Shown: one piece after another, positions 7,608-15,382 of the stretch | How positions within the stretch are numbered: position 1 is the stretch's first letter | How the letters are laid out: each line of letters begins with the position of its first letter | DNA from: Planctomycetota bacterium | GTDB taxonomy: Bacteria > Planctomycetota > Phycisphaerae > Sedimentisphaerales > Anaerobacaceae | Direction: 5' to 3' | Assembly: GCA_023481165.1 (NCBI GenBank) | Contig: JAMCWO010000156.1 | Span: forward strand, 1 to 40,397 | Length of the DNA stretch: 40,397 nt | Translations under genes and position numbers: made by a program | The notes under the pieces: model-generated | Database searches by the model: none | Seen by the model: the letters and a program-made list of their open reading frames with translations, nothing else | What the model was told of the DNA's origin: nothing

Positions 7608-9520
7608 AGTGACCCTCCTTCCGTGCTTGCGCCCTCGGACGATTCATTGCCTGTGTCGGCTTGCGGCTTGGAGTTCTTCCCCTGTTTCCGAACGATCACG
7701 CCTTGTTCGGCGAACTCCATCCTATCCCAGTCGATCTTGCACCCGATGCTCAGACCCGTACCTTTGCCTTTGCGGCTTTTGCAGATGTGGATCGTTTCGT
7801 CGATCTTGCAGGAGAAGCGCCCGACATCGATCTCCGGGTTTATCATGGTGACTTCCTTGGGCGGCTTGTGACGCTCCAGCAATAACAAACACTGGCACAG
7901 CCGCTGGTAGGCGGCCCCGCCGGCGATGGAGTCCATATCGAGGGCCAGAGACCCTTTCCCGCAATGAGTCACGAGCAGGACCGATGCGTTGCAGGTGGAC
8001 ACCGTAAACTCCACCGACGACACGAATTCATGGTCGGCGATGTAGGGCTTGAACGACGGGCGGCAGACAGTGATAGGATCGGCAACGATGACGCGGTACC
8101 CATCACGGGCCCGGCCGCGAATCCAATCCGCCACCCAGGGCAGGTCAACCTGCTCGCCGGGTTTCTCCCAAACGGACCGGCCGAAGCGATCCAGGATGTG
8201 TTTCTGCCGTTCGTATGCTGCCCGGGCCTCGTCAGCGTGCGCTTTCACCCACTCGTCGTCAAGAAGACGACCGTTCTTCTCCAAGATGGCAACAAGTCGC
8301 CAATTGAGGAACGTCCGGTCTTCCTCCAGCCCGAGATAGGCGAAGCGGACCCCCTCCAGGAACCAGTGAAGCAGCGTCCACAACAGAATAAAGCTCTTCA
8401 CGGCGCCCGCGCGGCCGGCGATGATGCAGACATTTTGCGGCAAGAGGGCCTTCGACAGCTTGCTCAGGAGTACGAACGGAAAAGCCAGCGAATACCACGT
8501 CCCCGCGATGATCTGGTCAAAACGCTCGCGAAGCCCCTCAGACAAATTCGACGATCGCGCGTTCTGGATCGCCTCGGCAATGACTTGCTTCGGATCGGAG
8601 CCGACCCGGCGGCATTGTGCGATGAGGTCAACGACATCCTCGGTCTCTTCGAGGTCCAGGCCCGTCGGCTCAATCCACGCACTCTCTGGTGGGTTCGGAA
8701 GGTGGCTCACCAGGTCTGCCGCCGTTTTCATGGCTGTACGGCCGGGGGTGTCGTTGTCGGGCCAGAAGACGGTTCGCTCTACTCCATCCAATGGGCCGAA
8801 GTCCGCCTGCTCGACCGCGCTGGCGCCGCCGGGCCAGCACGTGGCGTTGAACCCCATCGCCAGCAACGCATCAACCTTGGCCTCGCCTTCGACGATGATG
8901 ATAGTCTTGGCCCCGCGATTCTCCTTGCGCCGGTACAGACGTGCCTTGCCCGCAGGTTTGCCCTCGACGAATACCCCGTCCGGCCGCTGGTAGAACTGAG
9001 GCATATCCTTCTTGCCCTTGGTCCGCGCGGACTCCGGCGGCTTGCGGTATCGCAAAACGAGCAGGTCGGCCCGGCCAGTGTCGGGATTCTCGTAGAAGTG
9101 CGCCGCCTCGAAGGTGGCGTTGAACCGGTGCTGTGCCTCCGCGTCCCTGATCGCCCGCAAAGCCTCGTAGCTCGCAAAGGTCCGGGCGGGCTTCTGGGCT
9201 GGATTTGCCGCGGGCGGGCGGGCGGGCGAATTCCCGGATTGATCGCGGTGGTCGGCCAGCACGTCCTCGAGACTCCGGCCGGTCGATACGGCGATCACGT
9301 CAAAGATGTCACCGTGCCAGCCGCAGGCGTGGCAGGTGAAGCGTACGGCGCCATCCTCCCCAACCTTGATTGATCCACTGGGCGACTTGTCGTCGTGCTG
9401 GGGATTCGGACAGGTGGCACTGTGGCCCGTCATCTTCGAGTGCGGTTTTGCCCGTTGTAGCGCGTTCCGCATCTCGGACTCGCTGTGCCTCATTTGTTCC
9501 TGTGTGGCCGTCAACATCAT
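7604..9520 (-). CDS. Primase-helicase (CHC2 zinc finger, Toprim-like, RecA-type ATPase)
   Basis: A 638-residue bifunctional phage/plasmid-type replication protein. Residues 37-66 form a CHC2-type zinc finger (C37, H42, C63, C66). A Toprim-like domain follows, with IIIVEGEAK (E211) and PDNDTPG (D255, D257). From about 335 there is a RecA/RepA-like helicase ATPase whose Walker A is GRAGAVKS (369-376), with Val where the second Gly is usual, and a Walker B in VIVADPIT (about 488). It would prime and unwind element DNA during autonomous replication. Its ATG overlaps the stop of the upstream DnaD-like gene as ATGA. Confidence 0.85.
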   Translation of the reverse strand: MMLTATQEQMRHSESEMRNALQRAKPHSKMTGHSATCPNPQHDDKSPSGSIKVGEDGAVRFTCHACGWHGDIFDVIAVSTGRSLEDVLADHRDQSGNSPARPPAANPAQKPARTFASYEALRAIRDAEAQHRFNATFEAAHFYENPDTGRADLLVLRYRKPPESARTKGKKDMPQFYQRPDGVFVEGKPAGKARLYRRKENRGAKTIIIVEGEAKVDALLAMGFNATCWPGGASAVEQADFGPLDGVERTVFWPDNDTPGRTAMKTAADLVSHLPNPPESAWIEPTGLDLEETEDVVDLIAQCRRVGSDPKQVIAEAIQNARSSNLSEGLRERFDQIIAGTWYSLAFPFVLLSKLSKALLPQNVCIIAGRAGAVKSFILLWTLLHWFLEGVRFAYLGLEEDRTFLNWRLVAILEKNGRLLDDEWVKAHADEARAAYERQKHILDRFGRSVWEKPGEQVDLPWVADWIRGRARDGYRVIVADPITVCRPSFKPYIADHEFVSSVEFTVSTCNASVLLVTHCGKGSLALDMDSIAGGAAYQRLCQCLLLLERHKPPKEVTMINPEIDVGRFSCKIDETIHICKSRKGKGTGLSIGCKIDWDRMEFAEQGVIVRKQGKNSKPQADTGNESSEGASTEGGSL

Positions 9521-10440
9521 GCAGGCTCCTTCCCGTAGGCCGCAAGGATCTGGTCCTCAGGCGCCCCCTCCAGGTTCACGGCACCGGCTGACTCTTTCCG
9601 GGAACGGTATTTCTCGATGTCGAAACTGCCCGGCAGGAATCTCCACCACTTACAGGCGTCCGTCTTGGCCCGGCCCTCGTGCCGCGTGAAGAATTCGACC
9701 AGACTCCACGCGTACGTCCAGAACGTGTCCTCGGCCAGCAGGACGGCGGCGTAGTTGTCGATCGCCGCCCGGACCTCCGCAACGTCAAACTCCTGCAGCG
9801 CCGCCCGGATGGGCGTAGCCGCGTCCGTGGGAACGCCGCCGTCCGGTTTCAACTTACGACTGAGCCAATGGATGTGAACCTCTTGGCCGTTGTCCGGGTC
9901 GGTTTTGTTGATCGACGCGCCGGCGCGACTGTTCCAGTGGGTGAAGACGGCAAGGACATCAGGGTTGCCGCCGGCGTTTCCGTTTGGGGGGCTACAGGGG
10001 GGTTTCTTCTCTGCTTCTGCCTCTGCCTCTGCCTGGGCTTTCTGTGGATTATCTTGGCTGACTCCTGGCTTACGGTGCTTTTCGCGCCACCGTCGCTGTG
10101 CCTCCCGATTCTGCGGGCCGCGCTTCTCGGGGTCGCGTACCTGCCGGTATTTCCCGTAGTTGAGGATCTTCCACCCACCATCGATGACCTCGATCCGGCG
10201 GCCCTCGTGATCCCTGGTCCGGCTGTACGGGTCGGGCGACAACAGCGTCTGCAGGGCCCGCTCGCAGTCGGCGATATTCACGTTCGCGAGTGCCGCCAGA
10301 CCGGGAATCGACGCCGCAACCTCGCCATACGCATCTGCGGTCGCCAACAGCGTAATCCAGACGATCCGCGTCTTGTCGTCCTCGCGCCAGATCGTCGATG
10401 TCACGATGGTGGAAAACAACTTAGTGAAGGAGTGGTTCAT
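9517..10440 (-). CDS. DnaD-like / phage replisome organiser protein
   Basis: A 307-residue protein whose first 95 residues (MNHSFTKLFSTIVTSTIWRE..KTRIVWITLLATADAYGEV...[10 protein letters not shown]) match the N-terminal winged-helix pattern of phage replication organisers and DnaD-type proteins that load the helicase at an origin. A basic linker with a QAEAEAEAEKK repeat follows, then a conserved-looking C-terminal domain with FWTYAWSLVEFFTRH. Start ATG 10440 overlaps the stop of the 58-residue gene as ATGA. The DNA of the linker (about 9990-10080) resembles 16950-17040, outside any gene, which may be relevant to the origin. Confidence 0.75.
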   Translation of the reverse strand: MNHSFTKLFSTIVTSTIWREDDKTRIVWITLLATADAYGEVAASIPGLAALANVNIADCERALQTLLSPDPYSRTRDHEGRRIEVIDGGWKILNYGKYRQVRDPEKRGPQNREAQRRWREKHRKPGVSQDNPQKAQAEAEAEAEKKPPCSPPNGNAGGNPDVLAVFTHWNSRAGASINKTDPDNGQEVHIHWLSRKLKPDGGVPTDAATPIRAALQEFDVAEVRAAIDNYAAVLLAEDTFWTYAWSLVEFFTRHEGRAKTDACKWWRFLPGSFDIEKYRSRKESAGAVNLEGAPEDQILAAYGKEPA

Positions 10441-10613
10441 CGGCGACCCTCCAGCAGAAAAAGGTTGTACAGCCGGCGGGCATCAAAATGTCGCTGGTCG
10501 CGGCGGGACTTCAGCCTTGACATCATCGACTGTTGCGGGTAGCCTTGCTGCTGCTGAGACGAATTTCCCGCCGCGAGTTGCCCGCTCGTGGCCTGCGCCC
10601 GGATGGGGTTCAT
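10437..10613 (-). CDS. Small 58-residue protein coupled to the replication genes
   Basis: A short frame, MNPIRAQATSGQLAAGNSS followed by a Gln-rich stretch and a basic end (SRLKSRRDQRHFDARRLYNLFLLEGRR). Its ATG (10613-10611) overlaps the stop of the HTH gene, and its TGA (10439-10437) overlaps the start of the DnaD-like gene, both as ATGA. The frame fills the gap between the two genes exactly. That double coupling is the evidence; the product is unrecognised. Confidence 0.65.
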   Translation of the reverse strand: MNPIRAQATSGQLAAGNSSQQQQGYPQQSMMSRLKSRRDQRHFDARRLYNLFLLEGRR

Positions 10614-10798
10614 GCTACAAGTTCCTTCCTGCAGCTTCTCTCCTGCCGCAATTGGTCAATGATCGTCTCGGGAAAGACTCGGAGATTGCCCGCTCGAAAC
10701 GCGGGTTCGATCCGCCGGCTCCGGATCAGGTATTCGACGACATGGTTCGGCCAGTTGAGCCGTCTGGCGATCTCGCCGATGGTCAATGCTCGTGCCAT
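10610..10798 (-). CDS. Helix-turn-helix (MerR/AlpA-type) regulator heading the leftward operon
   Basis: A 62-residue single-domain DNA-binding protein: ALTIGEIARRLNWPNHVVEYLIRSRRIEPAFRAGNLRVFPETIIDQL is a textbook MerR/excisionase-type helix-turn-helix plus wing. I chose ATG 10798 because GGAG lies 9 nt upstream; the earlier ATG at 10813 is too close to it. As first gene after a 180-bp gap with repeated CCGTAA/TTACGG sites, it could be the operon's own regulator. Confidence 0.75.
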   Translation of the reverse strand: MARALTIGEIARRLNWPNHVVEYLIRSRRIEPAFRAGNLRVFPETIIDQLRQERSCRKELVA

Positions 10799-10977
10799 AG
10801 TCCATGACTCCAAAACGGTTACTGTTGACTGCGCAGCACAGAGTACGGCGATAAAGAAGATATAGCAAACCGTAATTCTCCGTAATACAGGTGTTACGGT
10901 TACGGAAGATGTAAGTCTCGCAGACTCAATCAGTTAAGAAATACGGAAAGAGGAGGTGTGTACAGTTCCGGGCGGAG
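10799..10977 (-). promoter_or_regulatory. Intergenic control region with four CCGTAA/TTACGG half-sites
   Basis: No gene fits here. CCGTAA occurs at 10870-10875 and 10880-10885, and its complement TTACGG at 10894-10899 and 10900-10905. Two direct copies therefore face two inverted copies within 36 bp, just upstream of the HTH gene that starts the operon. A TATATC hexamer (10864-10859 on the minus strand) next to the sites is a possible -10 element. The arrangement suits an operator for the neighbouring HTH protein or another element regulator. The function is inferred. Confidence 0.5.
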
Positions 10978-12231
10978 TTACGAAGACTTCTTGCGGGCTA
11001 TGTAGTGGGACTTTCGCTCGTTGAGCCAAGAATCAGGGTAGTACTTCTCTTTCGTGCTGGGGTCGCGCTCGACCTTGTTGTGGAGCGGACCGCGGAGGAC
11101 ATCGTCTTTGCACTCCCAATATTCCAGTGTAGAACGCGGCACACCGGCGGACTTGGCCCCCGTGTAGTTCTTGGGTGGCTTCCATCCATTCGTCTTGCTC
11201 CATGCCTGAGGTTCCTTGCTTGCGGTGCTGGGTGACTTCGCTTCCTCGTTGCCCTTCTTCAGTTTGGTCTTCACCCGCTCCTCGATTTGTCTGGCTTGGT
11301 CCCTTTCCCGCTGAACGGCGGCCTCTTTCTCCGCCTTGGCGCGTTCCTCAGCAGCGAGTCGTTCCCGTTCGGCCTGGTCCGCTCTGGCTTTCTCGCGGGC
11401 AACGGCTTTTTCCGCCCTTCGCTGAGTCCGCAGTACCTCCACCATCGCTCGTCTCTCGCGTTCGGCCGCTTCCTGCACAAGGCGCTTCTCCCGTTCCGCG
11501 CGTTCGATATTGAGGGTATCGGCGTCCCCGGGGAATGCGTCCAGGATCGGCTTGACCACTTCAGCCACCTTCCTCGCTGCGGCAACCACGTAGACCGGGA
11601 ACGTGTTGCTCATTCTGTCGAACAACCGGGCTTCTTGCTCAAGCCCCATCTCCCTCCTGCGCAGGATCTCGCCTTTGCGCCATTCGGTGAAGAAGCTAAA
11701 TTGGAAGTGCTGCGCGATAGGCTTGTCTGCGATCTGGTCCCACAACAGAGCCTTTGGCGGCATCAAATACACGAGTTCCGGCCGCCCTCGACTCAGGGTG
11801 TAATCAGTCGCAGCGCCTTGGAGTTCGTGGATCGCCTCCGAACACTGCTTAGCCTCTATCTCCAAACGTCCGTGCGCCTTCAAGGAGACCGGCAGTGCCT
11901 TCAGGTCTGCCTGGATCGGCTCCAGGTACAGATTCAGCAGTTCCGGTGCCTGGGCCCATACCTGCACCATCCCCTCATCGAGTCGCATAGCGGCGAGTTC
12001 GTCCATCACCATAAGAATTCGCCATGCCATCGGTCCTATCGGCGGCTTCAAGTTCGGCATCTGGGGAAAGGTGAAACGCCAGATCTTCGTGAGCCACTGC
12101 ACCAAACCGGGGCACTTCGGGCGCAATTGCTCACCGTATTCGCCCCGCCGGCTCATGTACTCGGCCCGCGCATCGCACGTGTGCGAGTGCCTATGCTTGC
12201 GCCTATATCCGTGTTTGGGCAGGATCGCCAT
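10978..12231 (-). CDS. Hypothetical coiled-coil protein with a C-terminal helix-turn-helix-like segment
   Basis: A 417-residue cytosolic protein. The N-terminal 230 residues are a mixed domain containing MPNLKPPIGPMAWRILMVMDELAAMRLDEG and a Trp/Phe-rich patch (FQFSFFTEWRKGEILRRREMGLE). Residues about 243-335 are a long charged coiled coil of Glu/Arg/Ala repeats (RAEREKRLVQEAAERERRAM). The last 60 residues (TGAKSAGVPRSTLEYWECKDDVLRGPLHNKV) look like a helix-turn-helix. The architecture (coiled coil plus DNA-binding end) could serve partition or replication, but I do not recognise the family. The ribosome site is weak. Confidence 0.65.
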   Translation of the reverse strand: MAILPKHGYRRKHRHSHTCDARAEYMSRRGEYGEQLRPKCPGLVQWLTKIWRFTFPQMPNLKPPIGPMAWRILMVMDELAAMRLDEGMVQVWAQAPELLNLYLEPIQADLKALPVSLKAHGRLEIEAKQCSEAIHELQGAATDYTLSRGRPELVYLMPPKALLWDQIADKPIAQHFQFSFFTEWRKGEILRRREMGLEQEARLFDRMSNTFPVYVVAAARKVAEVVKPILDAFPGDADTLNIERAEREKRLVQEAAERERRAMVEVLRTQRRAEKAVAREKARADQAERERLAAEERAKAEKEAAVQRERDQARQIEERVKTKLKKGNEEAKSPSTASKEPQAWSKTNGWKPPKNYTGAKSAGVPRSTLEYWECKDDVLRGPLHNKVERDPSTKEKYYPDSWLNERKSHYIARKKSS

Positions 12232-12252
12232 GATACTCTCTGCTGTAAAGAA

Positions 12253-12283
12253 GGCCCGGCCCGCGCCCTCTGCCGGCCGGGCC
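12253..12283 (-). terminator. GC-rich hairpin between two leftward genes
   Basis: GGCCCGGC (12253-12260) pairs with GCCGGGCC (12276-12283) over a 15-nt loop. Read leftward it is followed by TTCTTTAC, a poor but usable U tract. It lies in the 67-bp gap between the 226-residue gene and the coiled-coil gene, so it may partly insulate them. Confidence 0.5.
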
Positions 12284-12298
12284 CGATCATTTCATCGG

Positions 12299-12979
12299 TC
12301 AGAACACGAGGCCGCCAACCGAAAGATCGCGCGCCAGACGGGCGCCCTGGACAAGTGTTTGGAGATCCTTGTCCTGGCGCAGTTCGCCGGCTCCGTGCCA
12401 CAGGTGGTCCAGGTCAAACCTCTCAACCGGCCATCCGTCGTCGACAACGTCCCTGGGCAGTTGGGTGGCCGTGCAACACAGTTCCAAAATGGCCGCAATC
12501 GTGATCTTTGTCCGCGGGTCCAGGCTGTTGACGATGCGGCCGATCTCTTCCGTCTTGCCCGGCAACAACGTCTCGGCGCGGGCCTGCGCGTCCTTGGCGG
12601 CGTGGTATCCGTCGACTTCGTCCCTGAGAACCGCCTCGACGACACGGTAATCGAACATGCTCAAGTCGCCGTAATTCTCCCAGACCTGCCGGGCCCTGCC
12701 CTCCACGAAATCGCTGCTGATGCCCTCGTGGCGCACCGCCAGGCCGATAACCGTCTCGTCGGACATTTCGGCGGCCTTGTCGAGAAAGGTGTTCTCGACC
12801 TCCTCCTGCGACATGGGCGGACCTTTGAGCAGGTCCACCAGGATCTGCTCACACTCGCCGATGCGGACCCTCTCCCGCACGTAGCGCAATACCGTCTGGT
12901 ACTCGCGACTCCGGCGGCTGACGGCCCTGTTCTGCGGCTTCGTGGTCTTGCCGGGTGTCGTGTTTCTTCTGTTTTGCAT
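12299..12979 (-). CDS. Hypothetical element protein, 226 residues
   Basis: Start ATG 12979 is set by an AAGGAAAGGGG ribosome site upstream; longer in-frame extensions are not coding-like. The N-terminus is basic (MQNRRNTTPGKTTKPQNRAVSRRSREYQTVLRYVRERVRIGEC). The rest is acidic and helical (PPMSQEEVENTFLDKAAEMSDETVIGLAVRHEGI, then DPRTKITIAAILELCCTATQLP). No known domain recognised. It is the first gene on the minus strand after the long divergent gap at 12980-13575. Confidence 0.6.
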   Translation of the reverse strand: MQNRRNTTPGKTTKPQNRAVSRRSREYQTVLRYVRERVRIGECEQILVDLLKGPPMSQEEVENTFLDKAAEMSDETVIGLAVRHEGISSDFVEGRARQVWENYGDLSMFDYRVVEAVLRDEVDGYHAAKDAQARAETLLPGKTEEIGRIVNSLDPRTKITIAAILELCCTATQLPRDVVDDGWPVERFDLDHLWHGAGELRQDKDLQTLVQGARLARDLSVGGLVF

Positions 12980-13575
12980 GGTGATCCCCTTTCCTTGAGA
13001 GAAAACCGGCCGGGGGGCATGCAGGCACAGAAGCGCCCGGTCATCCTTACGGGTAGACCTTCCCCGGCCAGAAATGGATTGAATGTGAGCTTCACGAAAT
13101 GGTCTTCTGTTTTGCATACTCCCGATTCTACCACGTCGCGCCAGGTGGTCAACCTCGAATCCGAGAATTTTCTGGCGTAACGCTTCTGAGGCCGCCAAAG
13201 GCTCAGGAAGGGCCTTCCCCGCCTCCAGGAGCTCGCGAACCCCGGCCGGCGGGCAAATTCCCCGGTCGGGGTTCAGTTTCTTTTGCTGGCGGTGCCGCTG
13301 GGCCTCGGGTATCCTGAAGGCATGGCCCGCGCCGGCCGGTGTCGCCCAAACATTACGTCTAAACCACGTAGCTGCAAGCTCAACTGGGCCCCGGCCGCCG
13401 GGCCATGATTGGCTTTTTCGCAAATCTCCCCGCCGGTGACTTGACGCTACTGTCGCAACGTCGCATCATAGGGGCCGGCGGACCGGCTTGTAGGGCGTGA
13501 TTGACGACGAGAAATCGTCGGCCCTCGCAAGCCCCAGCCCCGGCCGGCCCGCCATTGTGTGAGACCCAAGGGACT
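12980..13575. promoter_or_regulatory. Divergent intergenic region with a 12-bp inverted repeat
   Basis: No convincing gene lies between the leftward gene starting at 12979 and the rightward gene starting at 13576. AACCCCGGCCGG (13238-13249) and CCGGTCGGGGTT (13262-13273) form an 11/12-bp inverted repeat around a 12-nt loop. TTGACG (13441-13446) with CATCAT 17 bp later is a weak candidate promoter for the rightward genes. The region probably holds divergent promoters, but I cannot place them with confidence. Confidence 0.4.
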
Positions 13576-14076
13576 ATGAGCGACTGGCAGGCAGAGCTCG
13601 GCAAGATCTTCACTGACATCGAACAGCATCGGCAGGAGTTGGCCGAACTGGCCCGGCGCCGCCAGCGCCAAGAGCAAGAGCGCGCCGATCGGACCGTCGG
13701 ACAGCGGCTGGGCGCGGAACGGTTCGCCCGCGACGTGATAGAGCCCCTGTTGCGGGATATCGCCGCCGAACTCGGCAAGCACGGCCGGAGGGCCTCGGTT
13801 GGTGGAGACGGCTTGACGCGCTGGATTGAGGTCGCCGTCGAGTCGGGCGGGGTTTTCCGGTATGAGTTGATCTTGGAGCCGCAGCCGGCCTATGTAGTCC
13901 TGCGACGGCACAATTCCGCCATCGCGCGGTTTCCGGATGAAACGCCGGGAACGCATCAGTTGGTCCTCCGCAAGTCCATCGCCGTCGCCACGGCTGAAGA
14001 TATCACGCGGGATTTCGTCCAGGAGTACCGCGAATACCTCTGGGTCGCCCACTTCGGAGCCCCGTCCCCGCTGTAG
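13576..14076 (+). CDS. Hypothetical protein with N-terminal coiled coil
   Basis: A 166-residue protein (MSDWQAELGKIFTDIEQHRQ) starting at ATG 13576 after an AAGGG. Residues 1-50 form a charged coiled coil. The remainder is a compact alpha/beta domain with GLTRWIEVAVESGGVFRYELILEPQPAYVVLRR and a closing FVQEYREYLWVAHFG. No family recognised. It is the first gene of the rightward block. Confidence 0.6.
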   Translation: MSDWQAELGKIFTDIEQHRQELAELARRRQRQEQERADRTVGQRLGAERFARDVIEPLLRDIAAELGKHGRRASVGGDGLTRWIEVAVESGGVFRYELILEPQPAYVVLRRHNSAIARFPDETPGTHQLVLRKSIAVATAEDITRDFVQEYREYLWVAHFGAPSPL

Positions 14077-14087
14077 GCCGCATCGCT

Positions 14088-14363
14088 ATGGACAAGGCCG
14101 AAATCCAACAGATCGCCGCCTTCCTGAACGATGTCCACGAGGATGTCTGCGAGGGGGAACAGGATACCGTCCTGCGGCTGATGCACGCCACTTTCGCCAC
14201 AGAGGATCGAGGCACGGCTGGGACTCCGGAATTGACCCGGCGGCTTGCCTTCTATGCCCATCTTGACAAAAGCAGAGTCAGGCCGATAGGTTCTGACCAT
14301 GCTACCTTTGCTCCGCATCGAGAAGACTCGGGTCGGCCGCGCCATCGAGAGGTCGCGGAGTAA
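14088..14363 (+). CDS. Small hypothetical protein
   Basis: A 91-residue frame 11 nt after the previous stop, beginning MDKAEIQQIAAFLNDVHEDV. The first 55 residues look like a real helical protein. The last 20 are low-complexity and overlap another small frame (14299-14475), so the C-terminal end is doubtful. There is no clear ribosome site; coupling to the previous gene is possible. Confidence 0.4.
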   Translation: MDKAEIQQIAAFLNDVHEDVCEGEQDTVLRLMHATFATEDRGTAGTPELTRRLAFYAHLDKSRVRPIGSDHATFAPHREDSGRPRHREVAE

Positions 14364-14475
14364 GAACTTCTGGACCGCACTCGGGGCACGCCTGGCCGCC
14401 CAAGACCGCGACCGCCAAGCGAGAATTGCTCGCTATCAGGAACGGGCCGCGTTGCGGTTGCCGCTCTTCCAGTGA
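14299..14475 (+). CDS. Small basic 58-residue frame
   Basis: MLPLLRIEKTRVGRAIERSR and onward, ending RAALRLPLFQ: Arg-rich and helical, with an amino-acid mix more protein-like than the end of the overlapping frame. It starts inside the 91-residue frame and runs past it. No strong ribosome site. Offered as a candidate only. Confidence 0.35.
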   Translation: MLPLLRIEKTRVGRAIERSRSKNFWTALGARLAAQDRDRQARIARYQERAALRLPLFQ

Positions 14476-14835
14476 GACGGCTGTAGGGGGCGAGACTCTA
14501 CTTCAGGGGCTATCTGTGTGGCGGATTTTTAAGATGATACACGCGACATTGAAGGTCCAAATTCCCCCGTACCCCCCTGTTTGCAAGGAATTCTTTCGGC
14601 TCCGGCCATCGATTCGGCCATCTTTGCGGCGGGTTGGGACACTGTTCTAAGGTGGTTTTGGATAGGTTTTAGCCGACTTGTGCGGAAGTGCCTTGTTTTA
14701 AGCCGTTTCGCGCGTGTTTGTCTTGCTTCTCCAGGTGTCCAATTGGCACAAAACCGGACACGTAAACTATTTTTTATCTCCTTTGTCCCGCGTGACTTGT
14801 GAGTAATTCCGGCCACTGTCCGGCCGGCAATCCGC
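14476..14835. other. Gene-free stretch
   Basis: I see no gene. It has a run of C-rich and T-rich words and two short GC palindromes (around 14605-14625 and 14820-14830). A leftward open frame at 14529-14816 exists but has no ribosome site and reads like non-coding translation. Confidence 0.45.
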
Positions 14836-14951
14836 TTGACTTCTCCTATCTTCGACCCCCTATTAGGGTAGGAGACAAAGATGTTCGACCCGGCAAGGTC
14901 AATCCGTTATACTAACAATGGTCCGTTCGGTGCGTCTGTTACCTTGCCGGG
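14836..14951 (+). promoter_or_regulatory. Candidate promoter region with nested palindromes ahead of the 98-residue gene
   Basis: TCTCCTA (14842-14848) and TAGGAGA (14869-14875) enclose the perfect 11-bp palindrome CCCTATTAGGG (14858-14868). Further on, CCCGGCAAGGT (14889-14899) pairs with ACCTTGCCGGG (14941-14951) around 41 nt. Between these last arms, TTCGAC (14884-14889) and TATACT (14908-14913), 18 bp apart, make a plausible promoter, so the inverted repeat would flank the transcription start. An operator role is inferred. Confidence 0.45.
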
Positions 14952-14994
14952 TTCTCACGTGCTGGACGGACCTTTTTTTTGGAGAACCTGGCAA

Positions 14995-15291
14995 ATGGCA
15001 AATGAGACACACAACCTGATCGAAGTGCTGGAATTCGTCAAGGCGCAGGGTCTGGGCCCGTTCGCCGAAGTCGTCGGCCGATGGGTTTGGCTCACGTTCC
15101 CCGACAAGCCGGCCGCGGACGTGCGAGAGCAGATCAAGGGCTACGGTTTCCGATGGATCGTGAAACGCGGCCGGTGGGCGCACAACTGCGGCCACTACTC
15201 CATCGGCGGCCAGGCGGACCCGCGGACGAAATACCCCGTCCTGCCGGTCGATCTGGTTTCGGTCGATGATCTCCGGCCAGTGGCGGCTTGA
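14995..15291 (+). CDS. Small conserved-looking protein with GFRW motif
   Basis: A 98-residue protein starting MANETHNLIEVLEFV at ATG 14995, with GGAG 10 nt upstream. The core VWLTFPDKPAADVREQIKGY followed by GFRWIVKRGRWAHNCG matches a pattern I recall in small phage and plasmid proteins (a Lys-Pro turn, then GFRW..kR..W.H.CG). Their function is not established as far as I know. It is followed by the AAA+ gene 91 bp later. Confidence 0.65.
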   Translation: MANETHNLIEVLEFVKAQGLGPFAEVVGRWVWLTFPDKPAADVREQIKGYGFRWIVKRGRWAHNCGHYSIGGQADPRTKYPVLPVDLVSVDDLRPVAA

Positions 15292-15382
15292 CGCGGTGAC
15301 CTTGCGGGCCGTGGGCGCGCGTTCACGGCCCAATAGGACGTTGCGAAGAGCAAACCGAAATCAGTTTTAGGAGAACCCGGCT

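Noticed and set aside
7964..9373. 469-codon open frame antisense to the primase-helicase
   Set aside because: Shadow frame; the opposite strand carries clear CHC2, Toprim and ATPase motifs.
14529..14816. 95-codon leftward open frame
   Set aside because: No ribosome site, and composition like translated intergenic DNA.
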